NCBI GenBank assembly: GCA_902537945.1
Contig: CACBDG010000014.1
Coordinates: forward strand, 1 to 57,729
Origin: an uncultured SAR116 cluster alpha proteobacterium
GTDB lineage: Bacteria > Pseudomonadota > Alphaproteobacteria > Puniceispirillales > Marisalimonadaceae
Reading direction: 5' to 3'
DNA length: 57,729 bases
Positions 33,892 through 44,194 of this stretch are shown in pieces. The translations under genes and the position numbers were made by a program. The notes below the pieces were generated by a model, which worked only from the letters and a program-made list of their open reading frames with translations, made no database searches and was not told the DNA's origin. Position 1 is the stretch's first letter. Each line of letters opens with the position of its first letter.

Positions 33892-36018
33892 TTGTCTAAT
33901 GTAATTATTAAAAGACCAAAAGAGATTTTTGAATTATTCTCATCACTTGGAAATTTAAGTGGTGTTGGTGAAAAAAAAATTAACCTTTTAGAAAAAAAAA
34001 TTGGTCCATATTTAATAAATCTTTTATTTTATTTGCCTCACAAGTCTATTAATAGATTCCAAAATATATCTTTAAAAGAAGTAAATCATGGTGACATATT
34101 AACTTGTGAGGTAGAGGTTGTGGAAATAAATATACCTCCCTTTAATTTTAGAAAAAAAAATAATATGTCTAGGATAATAACCTTTGGTCTCAATAACGAA
34201 AAAAATGTTAGATTAGACATTGTTTACTTTGGGCAAAATACACAATATTTAAAAAATATTTACAAAGTTGGAAATAGAGTTTTTGTAAGTGGAAAATTTG
34301 AGAACTTTAATGGTCTTGGACAGATTGCTCATCCTGAATATGTTGTAAAAGCAACCGAGAAAAAATTAATACCATTCTTTCAACCTATTTATCCTTTATT
34401 TTTTGGAATAAACCAAAAATTCATATCAAAAATTATCAATCAAGGTATAAAGAAAATACCAATAATACCAGAATGGTTAAATAAAGATATACTGATAAAA
34501 TACAAATTTCCAAATTGGCATACTTGTATATCTAGAATACATAATCCAGAAAACAATGATGACTTAAACTTAAATAGTATTTTTAGAAAACGACTTGCTC
34601 TAGATGAATTAATAGCAAATCAGATTTCTATGTTACTAATAAAAAATAAAATTTCTAAAATTAAAGAAATTAAAAAATGTTATAGCAACTCAGAATTAAT
34701 TGAAAATTTTTATTCAAATTTACCATTTGAGTTAACTGGTAATCAAATAAAAGTTATAAATGAGATAAAAGAGGACATTCATAGCAATAAAACTATGGTT
34801 AGAATGCTTCAGGGTGATGTTGGGTCCGGTAAAACAATTGTTGCTGTAATTTCTATGCTCAACGCAATATTAGATGGATCTCAAGCAGTATTGATGGTTC
34901 CAACGGAAATTCTTGCAATTCAACATTTTAATACAGTTAAAGACTTACTTATGCCACTAAAAATTGAACCAACTCTTCTATTAGGAGAAAGTAGATCTGT
35001 TTATGATAACAAAACTAGATCTAATATAATTAAACAAATAGAAGATGGTGAAATTAAAATTATAATTGGAACTCACGCATTAATTTCAAAAAAAGTAATT
35101 TATAATAACCTATCTTTAGCTGTTATTGACGAGCAGCATAGGTTTGGAGTTAAACAAAGAGTTGAAATAACAGAAAAAGGTAATAACGTTAATGTACTAG
35201 TTATGACAGCAACGCCTATACCTAGATCTCTCGCACTGACTGCTTATGGTGATATGGATATTTCTGTTTTAAGTGAAAAACCGATTGGTAGAAAATTAAT
35301 TAATACATATGTTTTATCACAAACTAAAATAGCAGAAGTATTATCTTCTATTGATAGAGCAATTAAAGCCGGAGCATTAGTATATTGGGTTTGTCCTTTA
35401 ATTGAAGATTCTGAGAATTCAGATCTAATTGCTGTTAACGAAAGATATAATTTTTTAAAAAATAATTTTAAAAACATTAATGTTTCATTAATTCATGGAA
35501 AACAAAATCAGATTGAGAGAGAAAAATCAATGAATGAGTTTAAATCTGGTGAAAGTAAAATTCTAGTTGCAACTACGGTAATTGAAGTTGGAGTAGATGT
35601 TCCTGAAGCTACTATAATGGTAATTGAATGCGCAGAAAGATTTGGGTTAGCTCAAATACATCAATTAAGAGGAAGAGTCGGAAGAAGTAATAAAGAATCC
35701 TCATGCATATTATTATATAATTCTAATTTAAGCTCAATTGCTCATTCAAGGTTAAAAATCCTAAAGGAAAATGATGATGGATTTAAAATTTCTGAACATG
35801 ATTTAGAATTACGTGGACCAGGAGAAATTCTTGGAAGCAAACAATCTGGCAATCTTGAATTTAAGTTTGTAGATTTGCATATCCACAACCATATGATTCC
35901 TGTTGCAAGAGACGAAGCGAGGAAAATGCTGGAAAATGAAGATGATAAAGAAAAAATTAATGTTCTTTTGTCTATTTTCGAAAATAATGACGCTATCAGA
36001 TTATTAAAAGGTGGTTGA
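33892..36018 (+). CDS. recG: ATP-dependent DNA helicase RecG
   Basis: The 708-residue helicase reverses stalled forks and branch-migrates junctions. An N-terminal wedge (OB) domain is followed by Walker A 'LQGDVGSGKTIVAVISML', DEQH box 'VIDEQHRFGVKQR', 'VMTATPIPRSLALTAYGD' and 'QIHQLRGRVGRSNKESSCIL'. 'DLELRGPGEILGSKQSG' is a RecG signature. The start codon is TTG. It ends with TGA, which is a check that UGA means stop in this genome. The gene converges on the DUF502 gene four bases later. Confidence 0.97.
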   Translation: MSNVIIKRPKEIFELFSSLGNLSGVGEKKINLLEKKIGPYLINLLFYLPHKSINRFQNISLKEVNHGDILTCEVEVVEINIPPFNFRKKNNMSRIITFGLNNEKNVRLDIVYFGQNTQYLKNIYKVGNRVFVSGKFENFNGLGQIAHPEYVVKATEKKLIPFFQPIYPLFFGINQKFISKIINQGIKKIPIIPEWLNKDILIKYKFPNWHTCISRIHNPENNDDLNLNSIFRKRLALDELIANQISMLLIKNKISKIKEIKKCYSNSELIENFYSNLPFELTGNQIKVINEIKEDIHSNKTMVRMLQGDVGSGKTIVAVISMLNAILDGSQAVLMVPTEILAIQHFNTVKDLLMPLKIEPTLLLGESRSVYDNKTRSNIIKQIEDGEIKIIIGTHALISKKVIYNNLSLAVIDEQHRFGVKQRVEITEKGNNVNVLVMTATPIPRSLALTAYGDMDISVLSEKPIGRKLINTYVLSQTKIAEVLSSIDRAIKAGALVYWVCPLIEDSENSDLIAVNERYNFLKNNFKNINVSLIHGKQNQIEREKSMNEFKSGESKILVATTVIEVGVDVPEATIMVIECAERFGLAQIHQLRGRVGRSNKESSCILLYNSNLSSIAHSRLKILKENDDGFKISEHDLELRGPGEILGSKQSGNLEFKFVDLHIHNHMIPVARDEARKMLENEDDKEKINVLLSIFENNDAIRLLKGG

Positions 36019-36021
36019 TCA

Positions 36022-36666
36022 TTATTTTATTTTATTAGTTTTCATTTTTGGAGTAACTATGCCTCCAGAAATTACCATTTTTACAGCATCTTCAACTTTC
36101 ATTTTCATATATATTAAATCCTTCTTGGGGACAAATAAAAGAAATCCACTTGTAGGGTTAGGAGTGGTAGGTATAAAAACATTAATTAAGGTTTCATCGT
36201 TTAAGGTCTGAACTTCTCCTTTTGTCTCTCCCGTAACAAACCCAATAACCCAAATTTCTTTCCTTGGATATTCAACTAAAACAACCTCTCTAAAACTATC
36301 AGAGTTAGTAGACATGACTGTTTCCATAATTTGCTTAATTGCACCGTATATACTTCTAACAACAGGCATTTTATCAAGCACTCTTTCCCCAGCTTTAAGC
36401 AAAGTTCTGCCAATAAATCCAGGAGTTATTGCTCCGATAAAAGTAATAACCACAATACTTATAATTAACCCTATTCCAGGTATTTGGTGTGGTAACTGTT
36501 TAGTGAAATCCAAACTATCAGGCAATAAACCGGCAACTTGAGAGTCTATAAAAGTAATAATGATCCAAGTAACGTAGATTGTTATTAAAATCGGAGATGT
36601 GACTAAAATGCCCGCAAGAAAATATCTTCTAAATCTTGCAAACAAACCAATTTTTTCTTCAGACAA
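36022..36666 (-). CDS. DUF502 family membrane protein
   Basis: I choose the TTG at 36666 because AGGAG lies seven bases upstream; the longer frame from 36723 has an unlikely extension. The protein, about 214 residues, has two N-terminal membrane helices ('YFLAGILVTSPILITIYVTW', 'GLIISIVVITFIGAI') and then the typical DUF502 soluble part: 'GERVLDKMPVVRSIYGAIKQ', 'VLVEYPRKEIWVIGFVTGE' and 'VFIPTTPNPTSGFLLFVPKK'. Inner-membrane location is likely. The function in bacteria is unknown. Convergent with recG, as seen in other Alphaproteobacteria. Confidence 0.9.
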   Translation of the reverse strand: MSEEKIGLFARFRRYFLAGILVTSPILITIYVTWIIITFIDSQVAGLLPDSLDFTKQLPHQIPGIGLIISIVVITFIGAITPGFIGRTLLKAGERVLDKMPVVRSIYGAIKQIMETVMSTNSDSFREVVLVEYPRKEIWVIGFVTGETKGEVQTLNDETLINVFIPTTPNPTSGFLLFVPKKDLIYMKMKVEDAVKMVISGGIVTPKMKTNKIK

Positions 36667-36740
36667 TTTTAACTCCTGATGGTATAAGTATAATAGATTA
36701 TATAAATAGATACTTAAAACCAATAAGAAAAGATTTAAAA

Positions 36741-37574
36741 ATGAAAAAATTATCTGATAAAAAATTAAGTGAGTTAAACAAGCTAGAATCTATTTCAAAA
36801 ATAAGAAAAGTAATTAAGATATTAAGAGATCCAATTAACGGTTGTCCTTGGGACTTAAAACAAGATTACAATTCATTAGCTCCCTATTCTATTGAAGAAG
36901 CTTACGAACTTGTAGATGCCATAGAAAACAATGATATCGAAGAGATAAAAAAAGAGTTGGGAGATTTATTATTACAAGTTATTTTAATTTCACAAGTGGC
37001 CGATGATAAAGGAGATTTTGATTTCGATGATGTAGCGAATGAGATATCTAAAAAAATAATTAGAAGACATCCGCAAATATTTGATAAAAATTACAATGAA
37101 AATGATTTTCCTCATGAATCATGGGAAAAAATCAAAAAATTAGAAAAAAATAAAATTACAAATACCAAAAATACATTAGACCAAGTTGAAAAAAATATTC
37201 CAACGTTACTAAGATCTCTTAAAATACAAAAAAAAGCTGCATCATTGAATTTTGATTGGGAAAATGAAACTCAAGTTTTGAATAAAATTGATGAAGAAAT
37301 TCATGAATTGAAAAATGCACTCAAGGTGAATAACAAAAAAATGATTGAAGAAGAATTAGGAGATTTATTTTTTACTATTATTAATTTTTCACGACATTTA
37401 AATTTAGATCCAGAGCAAATCATAAGAAAAGCTAATAAAAAATTTACTACCAGATTTAATGAAATGGAAAACTTTATTGTAGACAATAAACTAAAATGGC
37501 ATAATTTAAAAAAACATGATTTTAAAAATCTTTGGAATAAAGTAAAAAATAATCAAAGAGGAATTAATGAGTAA
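36741..37574 (+). CDS. mazG: Nucleoside triphosphate pyrophosphohydrolase MazG
   Basis: The protein, about 277 residues, hydrolyses NTPs to NMP and pyrophosphate and cleans the nucleotide pool. Two MazG repeats are visible, the first with 'DPINGCPWDLKQ' and the metal-binding 'IEEAYELVDAIE' and 'IKKELGDLLLQVI', the second with 'EIHELKNALK' and 'IEEELGDLFFTIINF'. The start at 36741 is preferred to 36636, as the extension is not part of the family. The gene overlaps the following SDR gene by eight bases. Confidence 0.95.
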   Translation: MKKLSDKKLSELNKLESISKIRKVIKILRDPINGCPWDLKQDYNSLAPYSIEEAYELVDAIENNDIEEIKKELGDLLLQVILISQVADDKGDFDFDDVANEISKKIIRRHPQIFDKNYNENDFPHESWEKIKKLEKNKITNTKNTLDQVEKNIPTLLRSLKIQKKAASLNFDWENETQVLNKIDEEIHELKNALKVNNKKMIEEELGDLFFTIINFSRHLNLDPEQIIRKANKKFTTRFNEMENFIVDNKLKWHNLKKHDFKNLWNKVKNNQRGINE

Positions 37575-38331
37575 TAACATACCTAAAACTATTCTTATTA
37601 CTGGTGCCACTTCAGGCTTTGGTAAAGCAACGGCAAAGCTATTTAATAAAAAAGGCTGGCAAACAATAATTACAGGTCGAAGAGCTGATCGTTTAGAGGA
37701 GCTTGCAAAGGAATTAGGTGAAAAATCATTACCACTTGCTTTTGATATAAGTGACAGGCGTGCAGTTAAATCAGCCATACAAAATATATCACCAAATTTT
37801 AATAATATAAGTGTATTATGTAATAATGCAGGATTAGCTCTTGGATTAGAAGGCGCTGATAATGCCAACCTTGATGACTGGGATCAAATGATTGATACTA
37901 ATATAAAAGGCTTAGTATATGCTACTCGAGTTATTTTACCATTGATGGTTGAAAACGGAGAAGGTCATATAATTAATTTAGGATCAGTCGCTGGCTCATA
38001 CCCTTATCCTGGAGGAAATGTTTATGGAGGAACCAAAGCGTTCGTAAGTCAATTTTCTTTAAATTTAAGAGCTGATTTAGTCGGTAAAAGGATTAATGTA
38101 ACATCAGTAGAACCGGGTTTAGCTGAAACTGAATTTTCTATTGTTAGGTTTAAAGGTGATAAAGAAAAGGCATCTCAAGTTTATCAAAATACAAGATCAA
38201 TAAAAGCAGAAGATATTGCAGAAACAATTTATTGGGTGGCTACAAGACCTAAAAATATAAATATTAATAAAATTGAAATTATGGCTGGTGACCAAGCTTT
38301 TAACCCTTTTAATATTGTAAAAAATGGCTAA
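37567..38331 (+). CDS. Short-chain dehydrogenase/reductase, YdfG-like
   Basis: The 254-residue SDR has the NADP-binding 'ITGATSGFGKATAKLF', an Arg-rich 'ITGRRADRLEEL' that suggests NADP over NAD, 'CNNAGLALG', Ser in 'NLGSVAGSYPYPG' and the catalytic 'YGGTKAFV'. 'VTSVEPGLAETEFS' is typical of the YdfG/3-hydroxy acid dehydrogenase group, which oxidises serine, threonine and 3-hydroxypropionate analogues. It is coupled to mazG by an overlap. Its stop overlaps the stop of the convergent phosphatase gene. Confidence 0.9.
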   Translation: MSNNIPKTILITGATSGFGKATAKLFNKKGWQTIITGRRADRLEELAKELGEKSLPLAFDISDRRAVKSAIQNISPNFNNISVLCNNAGLALGLEGADNANLDDWDQMIDTNIKGLVYATRVILPLMVENGEGHIINLGSVAGSYPYPGGNVYGGTKAFVSQFSLNLRADLVGKRINVTSVEPGLAETEFSIVRFKGDKEKASQVYQNTRSIKAEDIAETIYWVATRPKNININKIEIMAGDQAFNPFNIVKNG

Positions 38332-39203
38332 TTTTTATATTTCCTGTAAGGATTATCATATGGAATGATCAAATCTCTAAAATTATTCCAAGTTTGAACA
38401 TTACTTGCAGCTAGGATTGATCCTTTAGATTTTATATTAAATTCACTTTTATTGGTTGCCATATAAACACAACCGCCAGCTTCTTTTGTTATCAAGTCCA
38501 TAGGAGCATGGTCCCAGGGAGTAACTCTTCCATGAAAAATAAATTGAATTTCGTTTGTGGCCAACATAATTGTTTCGATACCTGCACTCCCAACAAATAA
38601 TCTATCTGTGCTAGTTTTTAAATTATGGAGAATAGATTGTCTGTAATTTTCAGGTATCCCTTTAGTTCCGCCAGATCCTATTATTTTCAATATGTTAGAT
38701 TGATTTATTGAAAGTCTAGTTGATGTTTTGTTATTTGTATCAACTAAAAAAGTACCATAGTTTTTAAATGCATATACAAATATATTTTTTAAAGGGTAAT
38801 AAACAAATGTTGCTATAGGAATCATATAACTAACCAGTGAAATCATAGAACAAAAATTTTCTTTCCCATTAATATAATTCTTTGTTCCGTCTATTGGATC
38901 AACAACCCACAAAAGAGATTTATCCAAATATTTATCATATTGTTTGTCTAAAAAAGCAGTTTCTTCACCTAATACATACCTAACATCTAAAAAACCTTTT
39001 AATTTCTTTGAAATAATTTCTTCACTTTCTTTATCTGCAATACTTACAAAATCATCATTTGATGTTTTTGTACTTATATCTTCAGATTTCAAATTTTTAT
39101 GATAACGTAAAATGATATTTTTATTAACGTTAATTAATAAATTCATAATGTATTCTACAATCTTATTCCTTGTTGTATTATTCTGAATTAAAATATTTTT
39201 CAT
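38328..39203 (-). CDS. Inositol monophosphatase family phosphatase (CysQ/SuhB-like)
   Basis: The 291-residue Mg-dependent phosphatase has the family metal site: 'YVLGEET', 'WVVDPIDGTKNYINGKENF' and 'TPWDHAPMDLITKEAGG'. This family includes inositol-1-phosphatase, 3'-phosphoadenosine 5'-phosphate phosphatase (CysQ) and histidinol phosphatase (HisN). The exact substrate cannot be chosen from sequence; the SDR and hflX neighbours give no clue. It lies five bases behind hflX. Confidence 0.87.
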   Translation of the reverse strand: MKNILIQNNTTRNKIVEYIMNLLINVNKNIILRYHKNLKSEDISTKTSNDDFVSIADKESEEIISKKLKGFLDVRYVLGEETAFLDKQYDKYLDKSLLWVVDPIDGTKNYINGKENFCSMISLVSYMIPIATFVYYPLKNIFVYAFKNYGTFLVDTNNKTSTRLSINQSNILKIIGSGGTKGIPENYRQSILHNLKTSTDRLFVGSAGIETIMLATNEIQFIFHGRVTPWDHAPMDLITKEAGGCVYMATNKSEFNIKSKGSILAASNVQTWNNFRDLIIPYDNPYRKYKN

Positions 39204-39208
39204 AATTA

Positions 39209-40519
39209 TTAGATAGTATACAACTCAATTTCAGGAAAATGTGATTTGAATGAATTTAATTTGTCATTAGATATTTTGGCCTTAACTTTGTTGCCTACAA
39301 AATCTATATCACAAAATGTTTCATTATATACATGTGAATTTTTATACAACCAAGAAGAAATTTTGTAAGAATTAATAGGTATATGAAAAAGCACCTTCGT
39401 GAATTTTTTTTCAGCTAAATTTTCGATGTAATTTTTTAAATCTTTAATGCCCTTGCGTGTCAAAGCAGAAGTTTTAACTAAATTTTTCTTGTATTTCATT
39501 TTTATATTACTCAAATCTGAATTTAAATCGCATTTATTAAAAACATTTATTATTTTCTTTTCTAATTCTTCTTCAGTAAAACCAATAGAAATTAATGTAT
39601 CAAAAACTAATTTTGCCTGATTTTCTATATTAGGGTTTGATAAATCATGAACTAACAGTAAGTAATCGGCAGTAAAGAGTTCTTCTAAAGAAGATTTAAA
39701 TGAATCAATTAACTCTGTAGGTAACGCTGATATGAAACCTACAGTGTCTGAAATTATAATCTTTTTATTATCAGACATTTTTATAGACCCCATTTTTGTA
39801 TCTAATGTAGCAAATACCATATCTTTAACTAATATATCAGAAGATGTAAGATTATTAAAAATTGTTGATTTACCACTGTTGGTATAACCAACTAAAGAAA
39901 AAATCAAAGAAGAAACATTTTTTCTAAGTTTTCTTTGAACTTCTCTTGTTTGTGTCACCTTTGTAAGTGATTTTTTTAATTGTTTTATTTTTGAATTAAT
40001 CATTCTTTTATCTAATTCTATTTGACTTTCACCAGGACCACCTATTTTACTTAAACCACCTCTTTGTCTTTCTAGATGTGTCCAAGATCTAACAAGTCTT
40101 GTTTTTTCAAAACTTAAATTAGCGAGTTCTACTTGTAATTTACCTTCTTTAGTTTTCGCTCTTAGACCAAAAATTTCTATAATAAGTTGAGTTCTATCAA
40201 TGATTTTTTTTTGTAAAATTCTCTCTAGATTTCTCTGTTGAATAGGCGATAAAGAACAATCAAAAATTATTAAATCAACGAGGCTTAGGTCAAAATTATT
40301 TTTAATTTCATTAGCAACATTATTATTTATTAATAATGAGGATTTTGGGATACTAATATTAATTATTTTTTCAAAAATAATGGATGCATCTAATGCTGAC
40401 ACTAGACTTCTTGTTTCAGAGGAACGAGAAATAAAGTTTTTTTGTTTAAAAATATCGTTTTGAGAAAATTTATTATTCTTAAAAATTGGAAGAATTAAAA
40501 ATATTTTATAATTAACCAT
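39209..40519 (-). CDS. hflX: Ribosome-associated GTPase HflX
   Basis: The 436-residue GTPase splits stalled 70S ribosomes. The HflX N-terminal region ends in the family signature 'LERQRGGLSKIGGPGESQIE', and the GTPase domain has G1 'GYTNSGKST', G3 'ISDTVGFISALP' and G4 'NKCD'. In most Alphaproteobacteria the gene before hflX is hfq; here it is the aminotransferase gene, only nine bases away, and there is no room for hfq. Confidence 0.95.
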   Translation of the reverse strand: MVNYKIFLILPIFKNNKFSQNDIFKQKNFISRSSETRSLVSALDASIIFEKIINISIPKSSLLINNNVANEIKNNFDLSLVDLIIFDCSLSPIQQRNLERILQKKIIDRTQLIIEIFGLRAKTKEGKLQVELANLSFEKTRLVRSWTHLERQRGGLSKIGGPGESQIELDKRMINSKIKQLKKSLTKVTQTREVQRKLRKNVSSLIFSLVGYTNSGKSTIFNNLTSSDILVKDMVFATLDTKMGSIKMSDNKKIIISDTVGFISALPTELIDSFKSSLEELFTADYLLLVHDLSNPNIENQAKLVFDTLISIGFTEEELEKKIINVFNKCDLNSDLSNIKMKYKKNLVKTSALTRKGIKDLKNYIENLAEKKFTKVLFHIPINSYKISSWLYKNSHVYNETFCDIDFVGNKVKAKISNDKLNSFKSHFPEIELYTI

Positions 40520-40528
40520 AAGATATTA

Positions 40529-41374
40529 CTAATTAAAATTCTTGAAATACAAATTTCTTAATTCAATTGATGTTTTACCAATTATACCATTACCGATTTT
40601 AATATTGTCAATTTCAATTATTGGCGTAACAAATGAAGAAGCGCTTGTTAAAAACACTTCCCGAGAATTTAGCATTTCCTCTTTTGTGAATTTTTTTTCT
40701 AACATTTTAAAATTATTATTTTTAGCAAATTGAGAAATAGTCTTCCTTGTAATGCCAGACAAAATTTTTCCATCAATTTCACGAGTTAAAATTTCATTAT
40801 TCTTATTTATAATCCAAATATTTGAACTAGATCCTTCAGTTACATAACCTTCATGATCAATAAATATTCCTTCATATGCATTTTTTTCATTAGCATAGGT
40901 TTTAGCCAAAACATTTGGTAACAATTGAGTTGTCTTAATATCTGGCCTAGACCACCTATTATCGACTATAGTAATTGCTTTTACACCTTTTATATTGTCA
41001 TTAATGTTATTTATCTTCTTTGAAATAGTCATCGTTAATATAGGTTTAGAATTCAGTTTGAAATAACTATGATTTCTCTCAGCAATTCCTCGGGAAACCT
41101 GTATGTAAATGCTACCAAATTCAACTCTATTAATTCGAATGAGGTTTTTGATAATTATTTTAAGTTGTTGCTTTGATATATGAAACTTTATGTCAATCAT
41201 TTTTAATGATTTATATAGTCGGGTAATATGACCTTCATAATCATAAAAAACACCATTATTATAAAATATTACTTCATAAACAGCATCTCCAAAATGATAA
41301 CCTCTATCATTTATACTTACCTTTGCATTTTGATGATTACAATAAACACCATTTATATACGAAATATTTGACAT
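40529..41374 (-). CDS. Class IV PLP aminotransferase (D-amino acid/branched-chain type)
   Basis: The 281-residue fold-type IV aminotransferase has the N-terminal 'INDRGYHFGDAVYEVI', the PLP lysine in 'LLPNVLAKTYANEKNAYEG' and 'VTEGSSSNIWI'. Length and motifs fit D-amino acid transaminase, which makes D-Ala and D-Glu. The family also contains branched-chain aminotransferase and aminodeoxychorismate lyase, so the substrate is open. It is coupled to trkA (shared base 41374) in the ntr-trkA-hflX run, a usual place for a D-amino acid aminotransferase. Confidence 0.88.
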   Translation of the reverse strand: MSNISYINGVYCNHQNAKVSINDRGYHFGDAVYEVIFYNNGVFYDYEGHITRLYKSLKMIDIKFHISKQQLKIIIKNLIRINRVEFGSIYIQVSRGIAERNHSYFKLNSKPILTMTISKKINNINDNIKGVKAITIVDNRWSRPDIKTTQLLPNVLAKTYANEKNAYEGIFIDHEGYVTEGSSSNIWIINKNNEILTREIDGKILSGITRKTISQFAKNNNFKMLEKKFTKEEMLNSREVFLTSASSFVTPIIEIDNIKIGNGIIGKTSIELRNLYFKNFN

Positions 41375-42759
41375 TAAAAAAAATCCAAATTAACTGATAA
41401 TAACTCTTCTACTTTTTTCATTGATTTTACTGGGACGAACATTATTACAATATCCCCTGCTTCAATGATTGTATCTCCTCTTGGGGAAACTATGCTCTCA
41501 TCTTCTTTAACGATTGCTCCTAATGAAACGTCTTTAGGTAATTTTATATTTTTGAGTGGCTTTCCAATAATTAGTGACGATTTTAATGCTTCAAAAGATA
41601 TGACTTCTCCAAATTCTTCGATAATTGAATGAACATGCTCTATTTGGCCACTTCTTACTTCTTGTAGTATTGAAGATGCTGTTAAATTGGGAGGACTAAC
41701 TACACCTTCAAGATCTAAAGAATTAAAAAGCGGGATAAAGACAGGCAAATTAATTAGAGCTACAGTGTGAGAAGCACCAGATCTTTTTGATAATAACGAA
41801 GAAAGTATATTAACTTCGTCATTATTAGTTGCTGCAATATATGTTTCACCTTGACCTAATCTTGCTTCTAAAATTATTTCTGGATCTAAAGAATCTCCTG
41901 AAATAATGGATGCATATTCCAACATTTCTGCTGCGTATCTTGCTTTTTCTTTATCTATTTCTAAAATTGTTAAATTTGTATCAGGAGATAACTTATGGAT
42001 TTCTTCAGCCACCCTTATACCAATTGCTCCAGCGCCAGAAATTGTAACTTTTTCAGCTGTAGTTTCTATATGTCCAAAGGCATTTAAGGTTCTATTTATC
42101 TGATTTGTTGGACAAGCTAAGTATACTCTATCACCTGCCAAAATAATATCATCTCCACCCCTTGGAACTATTAATTTAGTACCCCTAATAATCGCCATAA
42201 CAGTAACAGTTAAATCGGGAAATAAATCTACTAAATTTCTTAATGGTGTATCAAGAATTGGACAATCTTTTTTGCAAGAAACTCCTAGCATGGTCACAAG
42301 AGATCTTGCAAATTCTGCAACATCAAATGCTCCAGGAGTTCTCCATTGGTTCACTATTGCCGTTGCAACTTCATCTTCTGGTGATATTATTTTATTTACA
42401 CCAACATCTTTTAATAAATAGTCAGAATATTTAGGATCAAGATATTCTCTAGACCTGATTCGTATAATCATTGTAGGTGTTGCAAAAATTGACTTTGCAA
42501 CATGGCAAGCAGCAATATTAATCTCATCAGATTGAGTAACAGCAATTATCATATCTGCATCTTTAATTCCTGCATCTTCAAGAACATTTGGATAAGAAGC
42601 TAATCCTAAAACTCCTTGAACATCATACAATTCTGTAACTCGTTGTATTGCTTCTGAATTAGAATCAATCACTGTTATATCAAATCCTTCATTAGAAAGG
42701 TGTTCAGTAATAGAAGTTCCCACTCTACCAGCACCACAAATAATAACTTTTTGTTTCAT
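41374..42759 (-). CDS. trkA: Trk potassium uptake regulatory protein TrkA
   Basis: The 461-residue protein has two tandem RCK units, each a Rossmann NAD-binding domain plus a TrkA-C domain. The first begins 'VIICGAGRVGTSITEHL', the second 'VTISGAGAIGIRVAEEI'. It gates the TrkH/TrkG potassium channel from the cytoplasm. The channel gene is not in the window. It lies directly after ntrX, its conserved place in Alphaproteobacteria. Confidence 0.95.
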   Translation of the reverse strand: MKQKVIICGAGRVGTSITEHLSNEGFDITVIDSNSEAIQRVTELYDVQGVLGLASYPNVLEDAGIKDADMIIAVTQSDEINIAACHVAKSIFATPTMIIRIRSREYLDPKYSDYLLKDVGVNKIISPEDEVATAIVNQWRTPGAFDVAEFARSLVTMLGVSCKKDCPILDTPLRNLVDLFPDLTVTVMAIIRGTKLIVPRGGDDIILAGDRVYLACPTNQINRTLNAFGHIETTAEKVTISGAGAIGIRVAEEIHKLSPDTNLTILEIDKEKARYAAEMLEYASIISGDSLDPEIILEARLGQGETYIAATNNDEVNILSSLLSKRSGASHTVALINLPVFIPLFNSLDLEGVVSPPNLTASSILQEVRSGQIEHVHSIIEEFGEVISFEALKSSLIIGKPLKNIKLPKDVSLGAIVKEDESIVSPRGDTIIEAGDIVIMFVPVKSMKKVEELLSVNLDFF

Positions 42760-42781
42760 ATAATTTTTAAATTTTGTTTAG

Positions 42782-44194
42782 TTAATCATGTTTATTAATG
42801 TAAATTTCTAATTCTTTCAACTTTCTATGTAATGCAGATCTATCCATACCAATAAATGTTGAGGTTTTTGCAATATTTCCCTTAAATCTTTTTAATTGTT
42901 CTTTTAAGTAATTTTCTTCAAAATTTTTTCTTGCATCTTTTAATGGTAAACTCAGATGATTTGAGAAACTATTCGTGTTTTTTTCATTATTATACCCTAA
43001 TATTTCTGGTGGTAAATGTGAAGGTGAGATTAGTATATTTTTTTGATTACCATACATAATAATTAACCATTCAATAATATTTTTAAGTTGCCTAACATTA
43101 CCAGGCCATTCATAATTTTTTAAAATAACAATTGTATCACTAGAAAAATCTAAAATATTACTTCCTAAATCCTTTGCTAAAAGATTTGAATAATGATCTA
43201 CTAATACACTTATATCCTCGCCCCTTTTATTTAATGGAGGCACATCAATTGGCGCAACTGAAAGTCTATAAAATAGATCTTCTCTAAGTACCCCTTCTTT
43301 CATTGATTGTCTTAAGTTTTTATTACTAGCTGAAATAATTCTTACATCAACATTTATTTTTTTATTAGAACCAATTTTATAGAAGCTTTGATCTTGGATG
43401 GCTTGAACTAATTTACCCTGTGTTTGTAGTGGCAAATCACAAATTTCATCAAAAAAAAGAGTTCCATAATTAGCTTGTTCAAATAAACCTATGTTAGACT
43501 GATTTCTTTCTTTATCTAAATTTGTTTCATTCCAACCAAACAAAACTTGCTCAACTCTCTCAGGTGATAATGTTGCACAAGAGGCAACAATAAATGGAAA
43601 AGCTTCTCTATTTGATTTTTTATGTATCCATCGAGCAATTAATTCTTTTCCAGATCCGGACGGACCAGAAATTAACACTCTACTGTTAGTTAAAGCAATT
43701 TTATCAATTTTTTGCTTTATATTTTTAAATATTACTGATTTTCCTATTAATTCCATACGTTTATTTTCTTTTGTTTCAAAGTCTAAAACCTTTTGTTTTA
43801 ACTTTCTATCTTGAATAGCCTTCTCTACTAATAATATCAAACGCTCAGCTTTAAATGGTTTTTCAATAAAATCGTAGGCGCCATTTTTTGCTGCTTTCAT
43901 AGCTGTTTCAATATTTCCATGACCAGACATCATTAAAACTGGAATAAGTGGATCATAATTTTGACTGAAAGTTAAGAGTTCTAGTCCAGCATTTGTATCA
44001 TTATTCATCCATATATCTGTTATTAAAAGTGTGATATTTTCATTTTTGAGAATATTAATTGCGATATCATAACTAGTAGCAATAATTGCATTGTAATCTT
44101 CTTCTTTAAGTATTTCAGCAACCATTTCACAAATATCAATTTCATCATCAACAATAAGAATAGAAATTTTATTTTTTTGCATAATTTTTCTCAT
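42782..44194 (-). CDS. ntrX: Nitrogen-regulation response regulator NtrX
   Basis: About 470 residues: receiver domain ('ILIVDDEIDICEM', phospho-Asp in 'LLITDIWM', 'FIEKPFK'), AAA+ domain with Walker A 'ISGPSGSGKELIARWIH' and Walker B 'GTLFFDEICDLPLQTQ', and a Fis-type helix-turn-helix ('NIAKTSTFIGMDRSALHRKL'). The GAFTGA loop for sigma-54 contact is not present, as is common in alphaproteobacterial NtrX. An ATG four codons in (44182) is also possible. It overlaps ntrY, its cognate kinase. NtrYX controls nitrogen, redox or envelope functions in this class. Confidence 0.94.
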   Translation of the reverse strand: MRKIMQKNKISILIVDDEIDICEMVAEILKEEDYNAIIATSYDIAINILKNENITLLITDIWMNNDTNAGLELLTFSQNYDPLIPVLMMSGHGNIETAMKAAKNGAYDFIEKPFKAERLILLVEKAIQDRKLKQKVLDFETKENKRMELIGKSVIFKNIKQKIDKIALTNSRVLISGPSGSGKELIARWIHKKSNREAFPFIVASCATLSPERVEQVLFGWNETNLDKERNQSNIGLFEQANYGTLFFDEICDLPLQTQGKLVQAIQDQSFYKIGSNKKINVDVRIISASNKNLRQSMKEGVLREDLFYRLSVAPIDVPPLNKRGEDISVLVDHYSNLLAKDLGSNILDFSSDTIVILKNYEWPGNVRQLKNIIEWLIIMYGNQKNILISPSHLPPEILGYNNEKNTNSFSNHLSLPLKDARKNFEENYLKEQLKRFKGNIAKTSTFIGMDRSALHRKLKELEIYINKHD